Source of the DNA: Amorphochlora amoebiformis
Taxonomy: Eukaryota > Cercozoa > Chlorarachniophyceae
Direction: 5' to 3'
Assembly: GCA_054601695.1 (NCBI GenBank)
Contig: BAAHQB010000030.1
Span: 1 to 64,000 of the forward strand
DNA length: 64,000 nucleotides
Position 1 is the first letter of the stretch. The number at the start of each line of letters is the position of its first letter. The position numbers and the translations under genes were made by a program. Below, piece by piece: positions 29,220 to 63,830 of the stretch. Under the pieces are notes generated by a model, which saw nothing but the letters and a program-made list of their open reading frames with translations, did not search any database and was not told the DNA's origin.

Positions 29220-29990
29220 CTGGGCGGTAGATCGATGAGAAGTCCGAGGGGTTCCTGTTGATTGGTAAAATCAGTAGTCGGTTCTCATATCTCTGAGAGG
29301 ATTGGGCAGGGATCAAGGTTAGAGACGGGTTTTCTTTCCCATTGGAGGTGATTTATAGCCACATCCGTCCCGCCTCGATCGTTTGTATGGTGTGTATTAG
29401 GGCTGTGTGGTTTAAGCTGAATAGCACGCCTCTAGCCAAGACGGTTTGGTTTTCAAATCGATCTATCAAGCTAGCACGCATTATAGACCAGGGATGCGGC
29501 CGTGACAACCAAGTGCATTCACCCGTTCACCATTGAATTTTTCTTTCTAATTCATGATTCGAATACAAACCTTACACTTCTCATCTTGAGGACTCTCCCC
29601 CTTTCCACTCATCGTTAAGATTCCCTCTCTGTCTCCAAAACAAGAGATTCGACCGGTCGACGACCCCTGCTATGGCGGGTGATCGGACGTCGAACGCTAG
29701 TATCGCCACAGTGTGATGTAGCCCTTTGTCGCGCAAACGTAATATGTCCCCGAGTCACGCCTTTAACAAGCCTTTTGTGTACAAGGGGCTATGTCACTCT
29801 AAACCCTCTAATCCTTGGTAACGCATCGCCTTCATTTAGCTGATTTCGACGTGTCCTAACATGAAGGTCGAGGGTCAGCACCTCACAGCATGAAGGTTGG
29901 TCCGGGGGTAAGGACATTGTACCAGGATGGGGATGGGGATGGCTCCGGAGATGTGGGGAAGGGAAGACTTGAACGTGTGATGAGCTGTAG
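29220..29990. other. Single-copy sequence without a firm gene
   Basis: Normal composition with almost no TA repeats. A 64-codon plus-strand frame (29342-29536) begins at TTG rather than ATG and is mixed in composition, and I cannot support it as a gene. Short AG/GT combinations near 29886-29911 could give a micro-exon leading to 29991. Confidence 0.4.
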
Positions 29991-30133
29991 GGGCAACTCC
30001 AATTCCTCATCGAGTATACCCACCCCCCGAAATGCCTCTCAACGGGGCACCTCTCCCGCCGATCACAATTACTCCTAAACCATACGGGGTTCCACTTCGA
30101 GGTGAGGAATTCACATTGAACACAAAAGGATAA
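29991..30133 (+). CDS. Probable 3' terminal exon of a plus-strand gene, proline-rich
   Basis: After a GCTGTAG acceptor the frame starting at 29993 reads 46 codons to TAA at 30131-30133. It is proline-rich with a regular PP/LPP pattern (YPPPEMPLNGAPLPPITI, then KPYGVPLRGEEF). An internal GAG|GTGAGG donor at about 30100 would offer an alternative end. The upstream exons of this gene were not identified. No family is recognised, and the other plus-strand frame in the same interval gives a serine-rich peptide that I consider less likely. Confidence 0.33.
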
Positions 30134-30530
30134 TAATATAGGGAGGGTTTAGATGCTAGGGTGACCGAAAGGGCGAGTGGGGCTGAAAGGTTCAACGGAT
30201 AAGCAACAAATTTTGGCGCGTAGTGTGACCTCAAGTGAGATTTTTACATTAGCCGCTTCGCCATTGGATGAATAATCCCACACCCCGCGGTGCTTCAATG
30301 GACGTATGAGAACAATTAAGTTCTACTTTTGATATTCTAACATATCTGTGGATCAATAGTGTGAGCAATGCCTTGACATTTTGTGAATCAGATATCACCT
30401 CTTCATTCAACCAACCCGAATGTTTTTGTTTTGGGCCCGATGTACTGGTATCGATATGGTGTCATAGGTATGTAACAATTATAAAAAAAGTTACGGATTG
30501 GATGTACAAGTAATTAACATACAAGTTGGT
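30134..30530. other. Intergenic single-copy sequence
   Basis: Normal composition grading into AT-rich sequence. I see no exon, RNA gene or repeat here. Confidence 0.5.
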
Positions 30531-35747
<5,217 letters not shown>

Positions 35748-35954
35748 CGATTTGGACCCCACCACCATTGCTGAAACACTACCGGCTTACTCACAACGCG
35801 AGCTACGAAGTCGAACTTCTCATCTGCGGCCTTGCTGTTCGCAAACTGTTATGTGATGTGCGTATGTGTGTGGCATATGGTACGCTGTCAAATACTTACA
35901 ATGTAATTATTTACATATATATATATATATATATTGTTAGTATTATATTTACGT

Positions 35955-36051
<97 letters not shown>

Positions 36052-37500
36052 TAATAATAAGGAACTTAATAAAACAATGTAACAAAGCACTTAACACACA
36101 TACACATATATATATATATATAATATTTTTTTCTATATATTATGTATAATATATAATAATTATATATGTATATATATTGATATAATAAGGAACTTAATAA
36201 AACAATGTAACAAAGCACTTAACACACATACACATATATATATATATATATATCTTCATCTTCATATATATTATGTATATATACATATATATATTATATA
36301 TATATATTATATAATATGTGTATATTAAGTGACATTGCCATAGAAAGCGGGTTTCGAATCAACGTGTAATGTGCATTTGCAAATATATTTGTGTATGTAT
36401 ATATTTTACTAGTATGTATGAATATAATATGTACATATATGTATATATTATATACATACATATATATATATATATACATATTATATATATATATATATAT
36501 ACATACATATAAATATTGATATATACATATGTGTATATATTTGTATTAGCATAGACATATATATTATTTACACATCTATACATACATATGTATATGTATG
36601 TATATAAATATGTATATATATATATGTGTGTGTGTATGTGTATATATGTATATATGTATATATGTATGCATTTCTAAATATAAGTAAATGTATATATATA
36701 TATATATATGAATATATACATATATATATATATGTATAATGTATATATATATATATATATTGTATATATATATATATGTATATATATATTATATGTATTC
36801 ATGTATTGGTACATGTAGTATCGTGGCACTATAGATCCCATGTAAATGTTAGAACAGTTTTGAGTTATTTATATGCATGTATTTCAGCGAGGACTAGCCC
36901 TAATCTTTACACTGACCTCCATACATAATTTTAATATATATACACATACATATACATATACACATATATTATATACATATATACATACACATTATATTTA
37001 GGTAAGAATAGCTATGACGATAAAGAATATTATTACATTCAAATATGCGCATTTATATTTATAATGTACAATATAGTATAAATAACATGTCATATATAGG
37101 ATAATGCATTCATTACTAAATATGCAAATGTATGCATATGTGCATATATATACACTGATTTTCATAACACACACAACCACACATACATAGGTATAAAGAT
37201 GTAGATCGAATGTAATATTGATAGGTACCATGAAACCTACACACCAACCCGTATTTACATACCCGCAATAATAGAGGCCCTAATTTCTTAGATCGCATCC
37301 CATGGCACCTTTTCCTCACACCCAAGACAAAGTCCTTAGGGTAAGGTTTAGGTCAGGAGCTTTTTTGAGTTAGGGTGCTTAGGGTCGAGGCTGGGGTTAG
37401 GATTGGTTAAGTTGAAGTAAGGTACCTCCTTAGCACACCGATTTGGAAGGATGTAAGATACCTTAACAACGAAAAACTTATTCAAAGAATGAATCTTTCT
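35748..37500 (-). other. Candidate 3' exons of the methyltransferase gene
   Basis: Downstream on the minus strand of the NPPF exon are three phase-0 segments with splice-like borders in an otherwise repetitive stretch. 37500-37462 encodes RKIHSLNKFFVVK with an AATAG acceptor and GTATCT donor. 37334-37263 encodes 24 residues starting DFVLGVRKRC with a GTATGT donor. 35845-35795 encodes FANSKAADEKFDFVARV with a GTGAGT donor, and reading on to 35748 adds a VVFQQWWWGPN segment. An Arg-Lys then Ser/Asn then Phe pattern after motif IV occurs in related methyltransferases, so the first is plausible. The others are weaker. No stop codon for the gene was assigned. Confidence 0.3.
36059..36246. repeat. 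Direct duplication flanking AT-rich spacer
   Basis: AAGGAACTTAATAAAACAATG and the following ACAAAGCACTTAACACACAT segment are present at 36059 and again at 36187. They are identical over more than 50 nt and separated by a TA-rich spacer. A (TAA)n run lies immediately before the first copy (about 36010-36058). Confidence 0.9.
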
Positions 37501-37560
37501 CTATTTTTAATCCTCATCCTCCCTACTCTCGTATATCACTCTCTCTCCTTCTATTACGAT

Positions 37561-37739
37561 ATGTAGTAAATGCATACAACTATAGATAGATATACATACA
37601 CATACATATACATCTAGATTTTTTTCCTACACATATATAAATATCTACGTATGTAGTACATACATACAAATATAGATACACATACACATACATGTACATC
37701 TAGATTTTTTCCTACACATATAGACATATCTACATATGC

Positions 37740-37740
<1 letters not shown>
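37561..37740. repeat. 90-bp tandem duplication
   Basis: ATGTAGTA followed by ATACA(C)A-rich sequence, then ACATCTAGATTTTTTCCTAC and ACATAT, is present starting at 37561 and at 37651. Confidence 0.8.
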
Positions 37741-37773
<33 letters not shown>

Positions 37774-37795
37774 TTATATTTATATATATAAATAT

Positions 37796-37851
<56 letters not shown>

Positions 37852-37891
37852 ATTTTATACATATTTATATTATGTTTTCTCTCTCCCACAC

Positions 37892-38376
37892 CCCAAAATA
37901 AGGTCACCACGTCCGCCTCCAAGCAACAAAGCGCATGACAAATGAACGCTTCGGCGATGTCCGACCCCAATCCTCTCCCAAAATCCCCGCACATACACCC
38001 CTTCTTCTCCGCCTCTCTCCTGGCATGACCTTGGGAATGGGACTCCTGTCTTGGGGTGACGTGTGTAGGTTTAGGGGCAGAAAACGGGGGGTTTCCTATG
38101 ACGCAGAGGGGGTGGTTTGGAGGGATTTTCAGGGAGGTGTGAAGAGTTGTGCGTGTGGTGGTGAGGAAGTCTTGGGGGAGGAAAGAACGGGAAACAGCGA
38201 GGGTGGGGTCGAGTTCGATGGCAGACTGGTGAGTGTGAGTGTGGGTTGAATATTATGGTGTATATTAAATATATGTATAAAATCAGAATATACATATTAT
38301 ACATAGAAACATATGTATTTTCATATATATTAAAAAACATATACATACACATACATATTTTCATTTGTATGTGTGT

Positions 38377-38440
<64 letters not shown>

Positions 38441-38664
38441 ATGTATAAATATTTGTATATGTATACATATTTTAACAATAAAGATATAAATATACATTCC
38501 CCCCATATGTATATTAATGTTTGAACGAGTTATAATAGAACTCATCATACAAATATACATATTTATACATGTATATATATTATACTATATAAAAGTATAT
38601 TATATATATATATATATGTATATTATTACATACATATGAGTATATAATATAAGATATACATATA

Positions 38665-38724
<60 letters not shown>

Positions 38725-39365
38725 ATGTACACATGATGTTTTAATAACGTAGATATAAATAAATATGTATATATATATATATATACATATAACTATGTAA
38801 ATATGTGTATGTATATATATATGTAACTATGTATATATACACACATATTTATATGTATAAATATATATATATATATATTATATATATATATATAACTATA
38901 TATATATATATATAATACATAATACAAGGATCTATGTATATACATACATATATATATATATATTATATGCATGTATTATATGAAAATATGCACATACATC
39001 TCCTTATATCCTATACACACTATGTGTATCAGATAACCTTAGAAAACCCTTGAGGAAGCGCATCAAACACCATCCCTGATCCAGCGGACGGTTCCAGGAA
39101 CCACCACGAGGCTAAATTTATTTCTTTCTTTTTACTGTTTCGGCTTGACATGCGGTCGAGTGTCCACTCGACCAACGCCTTGGCGTTTTTCGACGAGGAA
39201 AAAAATTGGCCTGTTGATGGTTGGGGTTAGGTGGTATTTAGAGTTGGGTTGAGGATTTGGTTCCAGGGATGAGTTCGTGGCTAGGATTGATTGGGTTTCG
39301 TGACGAAATATAATCATAACAGTATATACATACACACAGATATTATACATATATATATGTATATA

Positions 39366-39398
<33 letters not shown>

Positions 39399-39406
39399 GA
39401 TATATA

Positions 39407-39442
<36 letters not shown>

Positions 39443-39555
39443 TCATGTCAATATTATTACATATACCCAGTGCTTTAGCCCGCTGTCGAGCTTGACGATC
39501 CGCTTGGCTCTCCCTGTGAAAGCTTTCACCTGCATATATTATTACAAAGATATAT

Positions 39556-39605
<50 letters not shown>

Positions 39606-40384
39606 GTATCTTTAAGTATTACAAAAATGTGTAACTATATATTTTAATATATATATATATATATATAATATATCTATATATATATATATATATAATATCT
39701 ATGTATATATATATATATATGATATACATAAATATATGTGTACAAGTATGTATTTTATGTTTATATCCAATAACATTTATTTAATATGAAAAATACACAA
39801 TAAAAAGATTTTTTAAGTTAACATATATATACACACATAGACATACATGCAAATGTGATGTAATTATACATGCAGTATGAATTATAGTCTATGGATTTAC
39901 ACCTCTAATCCAGGACAGGGCCTCCTCATGTTCTACTGTCGCAAGAGCCGAACTGATGAACCTTTTGGTACCGAACGAGATCAGGTATGCGTGGCTTATT
40001 TACAAATAGACACACCGTTCAATCTGAGCTCTCTTCCCCGTGTGCTCGCGCCCCATTCCACTCAGCTTTAGGAACGCTTTGCGGGGGAATGGAACGAGTT
40101 CGGGGGACTTGGAACTGGTGTCTTCACAACTCGGGTTTTTTGTGTAGACATCGCGCGACTTCTGGTCATGCTGTAGTAATTTCTTTCTCTTCTTCGCGTG
40201 CCGGGTCAAAGCGAGCAGATCATGGTACCCGCAGGTACGGATGTGGGAGGCTGGGAGGGGTGTATTTACGTCAGAGAACGTAAATGTCCAATTGACGACA
40301 AAGAAATACCACACATCTTCTTAAAACCCTGTCCGTTGTCCCACCTGCCCCTAGCAAAATTTCCACACGGACAATTGGTGCCAT
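37892..40384 (-). CDS. N6-adenine-type SAM methyltransferase, intron-containing, 3' end open
   Basis: Six minus-strand exons join in phase: 40384-40345 (ATG), 40250-40016, 39952-39903, 39529-39467, 39210-39038, and 38225-37908 (or to 37892). Residues 1-128 are basic and low in known motifs. LGQFF at 129-133 matches motif X, which precedes motif I in gamma-type adenine methyltransferases of the HsdM, TaqI and Eco57I kind. EPSAGSG at 169-175 is the SAM-binding motif I. AIELDP at 189-194 is the acidic motif II, QDFL at 205-208 fits motif III, and NPPF at 232-235 is the catalytic motif IV. The helix after it ([17 protein letters not shown]) is also typical. The enzyme should transfer a methyl group from SAM to an exocyclic amine, usually adenine N6 in DNA or RNA. 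The substrate cannot be read from sequence. The stop codon is not assigned, and candidate later exons lie at 37500-35748. The gene is divergent from MAF1. Confidence 0.85.
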
Positions 40385-40907
40385 GTTGTGTGTCTTCTTC
40401 TTGGTGTCTCTTGATGGCGAATATTTAACCGCCACATGGCGTATCGTCACTCTGGGAGGCTCCTGGCAAAACCCCTGGTTCAAATATATTCCGTTAGTAC
40501 ACGCTTTCTAAAATTCGTTCAGGGAATCGGTATATGGAATCCTTGATTATATTAATTCCTCTGCACCGTTGAGATCGGCTCTATCCCTCCGATGTGTCAT
40601 TCCGTTGAGAAACAAGCAGCGTCAACAAAGTATGCAGAGCGACATGTGACAAATCATACCACGTTCACACACAGTGGTGTAGCAAATCAAAATTCGATTT
40701 TTCACGTTCCCGCAAAAGTCTATCAACTTCCTTGAACCCAGACAACCTGAGGAGTGGGCAGCTCGCGTGCCGCCATTGTTGCCGAGGTTTTATTTTCGGA
40801 GATACCGATGTTTTATTTTACCCCGTATTATATAGGAACCTCCTAACAACAATATCGTCGGGTCACAAGGCGAATTCACCGAAATTCACAAACCACTCTC
40901 CAAAAAT
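40385..40907. promoter_or_regulatory. Divergent intergenic region between methyltransferase gene and MAF1
   Basis: About 520 bp of ordinary composition separates the two start codons, which point away from each other. This is a probable shared promoter region. No TATA box or other element stands out, and there is no (TA)n tract here, unlike nearly all other non-coding sequence in the window. Confidence 0.5.
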
Positions 40908-41907
40908 ATGAAGTACGTACCGTTGCCCGAGCTCCAGGTAGCCATGATGCCGAGGATGGGTGAAGAGGCCTTAAAAGAGGATTGATTCATGATGTTTTCC
41001 CAGTATTTTACATCATCATGTCTAGACGGGGCGGTTATTGGGGATTTGATCCTGAACGGCTTCATCGAGGCTTACACATGTGAGAAGCCACCGAGGAGAA
41101 TATTTTCCGCGTTTTGACCAGAATTTCTCTAGGTAAGGCTGACAGGAGTGAAGCGAAGCTCTACAAAGAGGTTAGGGCGAAAGTTGAGAAGAAAATATCG
41201 AATTCTCCTACGATATTCACCGAGAAAATGGCTTCTTCACCCCTCGGCCCAATAAACCATACTTCAACTATCCAACTTCTGGTTCATCTTATCGGGACTC
41301 TCAACTCTTCAATGCCGGACTATGACTTCAGGTATTCCTCTGGAATGCATATGCTCAATTACAATTCGCTGACTGTGCTTGTATCCCAGCGAATTGCAGG
41401 CGTGCGACTTCGTTCATTGCAATAACATTGACCTAGTTGCCAACAACATCAATGAGTCCTTCCTGAACTATGCTCTCGAAGCCAAACTCCAAGGCGTTCG
41501 CAAGAAGTTCTGGGATATTTTGGATAGCGTCATCGACTTGAAAAAGTGTTCCGTTTATTCGTTCATCCCCGATGACGAATCGGAGGTGTTCGGTGAGGGC
41601 AAAGTCTGGACTATGAACTACTTCTTCGTCAAGTAATTCAATCACCCTCAGTCATAAAGACACAGTTCCACAGGATCATTCTAATTTCTTCTAATTTCTT
41701 TTTATAAACAGTAAATCTGCTAAGAAAATCGTACTCTTCATGTGTTCTGCAAGAAGAAGAATCTCTCAGATGAATATGATAGAGAACGCCAACGATACCG
41801 CCGCCGAGATGAGTGAGGACGAGATGTTCGAATGCGAGATTGAAGCTCCTTTACACTACCGCAAGAGGACGACTATCGACCTCACCCAACAAAGCTGGGT
41901 ATCCTGA
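40908..41907 (+). CDS. MAF1: MAF1, repressor of RNA polymerase III
   Basis: Five exons join in phase to 247 residues: 40908-40937, 41004-41079, 41133-41331, 41390-41632 and 41712-41907 (TGA). The introns are 53-79 nt with GT-AG ends. The protein starts MKYVPLPEL. Its A-box is near 19-36 (AVIGDLILNGFIEAYTC), SPLGP is at 71-75 and PDYDFS at 97-102. The most conserved stretch is 157-183 (VYSFIPDDE, then VWTMNYFFVN), followed by KKIVLFMCSARRRIS (the C-box). An acidic, Ser/Asp/Glu-rich tail ends TIDLTQQSW. Known MAF1 binds the Pol III clamp and blocks Brf1/TFIIIB recruitment. It is controlled by phosphorylation downstream of TOR/PKA. The usual long phospho-linker of the animal and fungal proteins is short here (about residues 37-69). 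Splice phases and family alignment agree at all four junctions, so I am confident of the model. Confidence 0.94.
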
Positions 41908-41930
41908 GAGAGGCTTACCTCTCCTTTTTT
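41908..41930 (+). terminator. Hairpin followed by T6 just after the MAF1 stop
   Basis: GAGAGG, loop CTTA, CCTCTC form a perfect 6-bp stem immediately 3' of the MAF1 TGA, followed by C and T6. In a Pol II gene this is unlikely to be the poly(A) site. A T run of this length can end Pol III transcription. Function is inference only. Confidence 0.35.
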
Positions 41931-41932
41931 CT

Positions 41933-41982
41933 GACAACGTTAAAATTCCTGGTGCAAGTGGGTTCGACTCCCACCGTTGTCT
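41933..41982 (+). ncRNA. tRNA-like element with perfect B box (truncated tRNA or tRNA pseudogene)
   Basis: GACAACG (41933-41939) is fully complementary to CGTTGTC (41975-41981), a 7-bp acceptor-like stem. Directly before the 3' strand is a T-arm: GTGGG, loop TTCGACT, CCCAC (41958-41974). GGTTCGACTCC within it matches the Pol III B-box consensus GGTTCGANTCC. Only 18 nt (TTAAAATTCCTGGTGCAA) separate the acceptor strand from the T-arm, so a D-arm and complete anticodon arm are missing. That 18-mer resembles the 3' half of a Leu anticodon arm and variable region. It is 25 nt past the MAF1 stop, on the same strand. Confidence 0.55.
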
Positions 41983-42999
41983 GAACTTCGATGCTATCAA
42001 GCTTCCGTCGCAAGACTGGCGCGTACACCATCTGACGCGTTCGTTTACATAGATCTTAGTCGAGCAGTTAGTACTAGTACTCAGCACATTGTGTATAAAC
42101 CTCTAGAACCTAGTGCATGTTGATTGTGATTGTCATTACAGCATTCATAAGCCTAATCTCCGATCCAGATAAGACATATATATATATTACATATATGTAC
42201 CTATATGTACATATATAATCTAGATAATATTATCTAGATTATATATATATTGTGAACATATCCTAGATATCTGGATATCTACGTACTAGATCTAAGCTAG
42301 AGGGCTAGGATATACTCTGGATACTCTAGATACTAGATATAATCAGACGTACTAGATTCGGTGTTTACATAAGCTAGATAAGATATATATATACTAGATA
42401 TATATATTTCTATATATATACACATATATATAACTAGATAAGATATATATATATATATATATATATCGATATCGAATTACTAGAATAATATGTTAATTAA
42501 CATAATATTGTGGTATATACTAGTATATCTAGTATATATACGGTATATATCTACTAGTTAGCTAGATATTATATATTTACACTAAAAGATATTTACTAGA
42601 TCTAGTAGATTAATTACTTATATATATATATATATATACGTATACGTACATGACGATTGATGACTAGTCTATAGCTATAGTAATGAAAACGACGGATATA
42701 TATCATTGTACAGTTTGACCTTTTATTTTTTCTCCAGAACCTATGTATGTGAACATGTAGAATCTAGAGAATAGAGAATGTATCATGCGGCTATATATAT
42801 ATATATGCGCGCGCGCGCTCGAATCGCATGAAATCGTGTATTGTATGATTTACAACAAATTACCCGGGCTTGTATCTAGCTTGCAATTTGCAAATCAAGT
42901 GTACATCTGCACAATCAACATTTGGGACAACATACATAATATTACCAGTATCAGCCTGGATCTAGACTAGCAGAATGAGGTGCTGTACGTATTTCTGGA
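41983..42999. repeat. Intergenic region with CTAG-rich palindromic island
   Basis: Between about 42215 and 42690 the tetramer CTAG occurs some twenty times, mostly inside TCTAGA, ACTAGT, GCTAGA and CTAGAT palindromes, mixed with short TA runs. This differs in texture from the pure (TA)n elsewhere. The flanks (41983-42200 and 42700-42999) are ordinary sequence in which I see no gene. A short (GC)n run is at about 42806-42820. Confidence 0.7.
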
Positions 43000-43564
43000 C
43001 TACTTTGTTCCGGGGTTTGAAGCGCTTAGGAACCATCCCGCGACTATGAAGGAGAGGCCAAAAATCTGTATCGCCCACTGAATAAATATGGATACTTGAA
43101 ATCATACATCGATATATACATACATATATGTATGTGTGTATATAATATTATATATATATGTATGTATATAATGCATGTATAAATGTATAATTATGTAAGC
43201 AAAAACCATATTTATGTACATTTTCAGGGATATATACACTCATGTGTGTGTGTGTGTGCAATAATGTATACAATGATATATATACACGTGTCTGTATATA
43301 TGTGCGTATATTTGTGTTATGTGTGTTTAAATATGCATACCTAGTGTGTGTGTAATCTGGGTAATATCATGATATGTACATTTATGTATATATATTTACA
43401 TGTATATACAATATCTATATGTAATTATACCTATGTGCATTATTTACATCATTGTATATGATATATATTTGTAAATATATATTATATTATATATTTATAT
43501 ATATATATATATGTTAAATTTAAAATACATATGTATATATGTATATATATATGCATATATATAC

Positions 43565-43618
<54 letters not shown>

Positions 43619-43814
43619 GATACATATCCCTTATGCATATGTGTAAATAATATTATATGTATAAACATATATATATATATATATATATATGTAAATATAT
43701 ATATATATATATATATACATATATATAAATATATATGTATTTCAATATATATAAATATATATACATGCATATTATTATATAATTATATATAAATATATAT
43801 ACATATATATTTAG

Positions 43815-43847
<33 letters not shown>

Positions 43848-44602
43848 ATATTATATACATATATATATTATTAATATATGTACACATGGATATAATGTTT
43901 CTATATAATTAATTCTATATAATATATATAAATATATACGCATTTCAAGGGCTTCATGTACGTAAATATTTTATTATATAACTTATTATATATTATATAT
44001 ATATATATATATGTACATAATTCATGTATATTTACTCTTAAACATTTGTATTCATTAAATATATTTAATTACCAGAGCGTACTTGTCGATGGTGTGTGCT
44101 CCCGACTCGAAGATGGCCTCTAATTGTTCCTCTAAGTCGTTCATCTTGGGTTCGTCATGGGTGTTGATCGTCACGTGAAACTTTGGAATTTATGGAAATA
44201 TGAATGATGTGGATAGATTGTAAGTCTGTGTTTTGCACGAGGCGTTTATACTCTAGGTAATTAATTTAAATGTGGGCTCAAACACGGATGCAAAGCTCTG
44301 TTTGTGCTCGGAGTGGTTTTTGGAGGACTGGGATATACCTCAGAATCCAGAGCTGCGCCCACGCTCTCCTGGTATTACAAGCATAGAATGAAGCAATCTA
44401 GAATGAACACTCTTTCTCTTTTGCGCGACAACATATCGCCCAAGAACCGAAAAAAATTGCGAATTCAGACCGGCATGTATCTGCCCCGCCAAATATCGCT
44501 ACTGTCTTTCACCGCACGCTCCGGAGCCTTCACTACAATGGGAGATCCAGAAGCCGAATCCGCACCATTTTGTGCCATGCGCTGCCTGGGCGTGCTGGAC
44601 AT
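43000..44602 (-). CDS. Small probable tail-anchored membrane protein, unrecognised
   Basis: Four minus-strand exons, all joining in phase 0, give 115 residues: 44602-44471 (ATG, GTCTGA donor), 44368-44339, 44180-44073 (GTAATT donor) and 43077-43000 (TTCAG acceptor, TAG). Residues 1-44 are polar ([20 protein letters not shown], later DIWRGRYMP). Residues 55-90 are soluble and acidic ([20 protein letters not shown]). The last 25 residues form one hydrophobic segment ([20 protein letters not shown]) with a short basic end, as in a C-terminal tail anchor. The second exon is only 30 nt and the first donor is weak, so the model may change. No family is recognised. The start codon lies 244 bp from the divergent PHD-TFIIS-SPOC gene. 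Confidence 0.5.
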
Positions 44603-44845
44603 CCACGACGAAGAGGATCGTGCACGACAAAGAGCCTGATGATATTGGGATCTTAGCGGTCCTACCCTATAATAGTCCATTGTGCTTGGATTCCGGAATA
44701 TTATTATTATTATTACGGCATTTTTTTCAGTGATCATTGACTGGGACATACGCAGGACACTTATCTTTTCGCCCGCAACCCCGGACCGGAGAGGCGGACC
44801 CAAAAGGCTGTTGAAGCGGATTCCCGGTTTTAACAGCCTAGAAGC
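44603..44845. promoter_or_regulatory. Divergent region between membrane-protein gene and PHD-TFIIS-SPOC gene
   Basis: About 243 bp between two opposed start codons. It contains a short (TTA)n run at about 44699-44715 and otherwise normal composition. A shared promoter is likely by position only, as no specific element is seen. Confidence 0.4.
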
Positions 44846-63650
<18,805 letters not shown>

Positions 63651-63788
63651 GTAGAATATGCGTACGGAAGGATAAGCAGGTCTTCTATAGATCTTTGCCT
63701 TATGTACAGATTTATGTATGAGAAGCCTACATAAAAACATTTGGGATATGTATGTGTAATATATCAATATGTGCATGTATAGTATATT

Positions 63789-63830
<42 letters not shown>

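Noticed and set aside
41933-41982. Complete functional tRNA
   Set aside because: Only 18 nt lie between the acceptor strand and the T-arm, so D and anticodon arms are absent. I call it tRNA-like only.
42962-43080. Plus-strand frame reading [16 protein letters not shown]
   Set aside because: It lies exactly antisense to the hydrophobic last exon of the small membrane-protein gene, has no upstream partner in phase, and fits less well with splice signals.
44304-44639. 111-codon plus-strand frame
   Set aside because: It starts at GTG, has no ATG at its start, and overlaps the better-supported minus-strand exons at 44602-44471 and 44368-44339.
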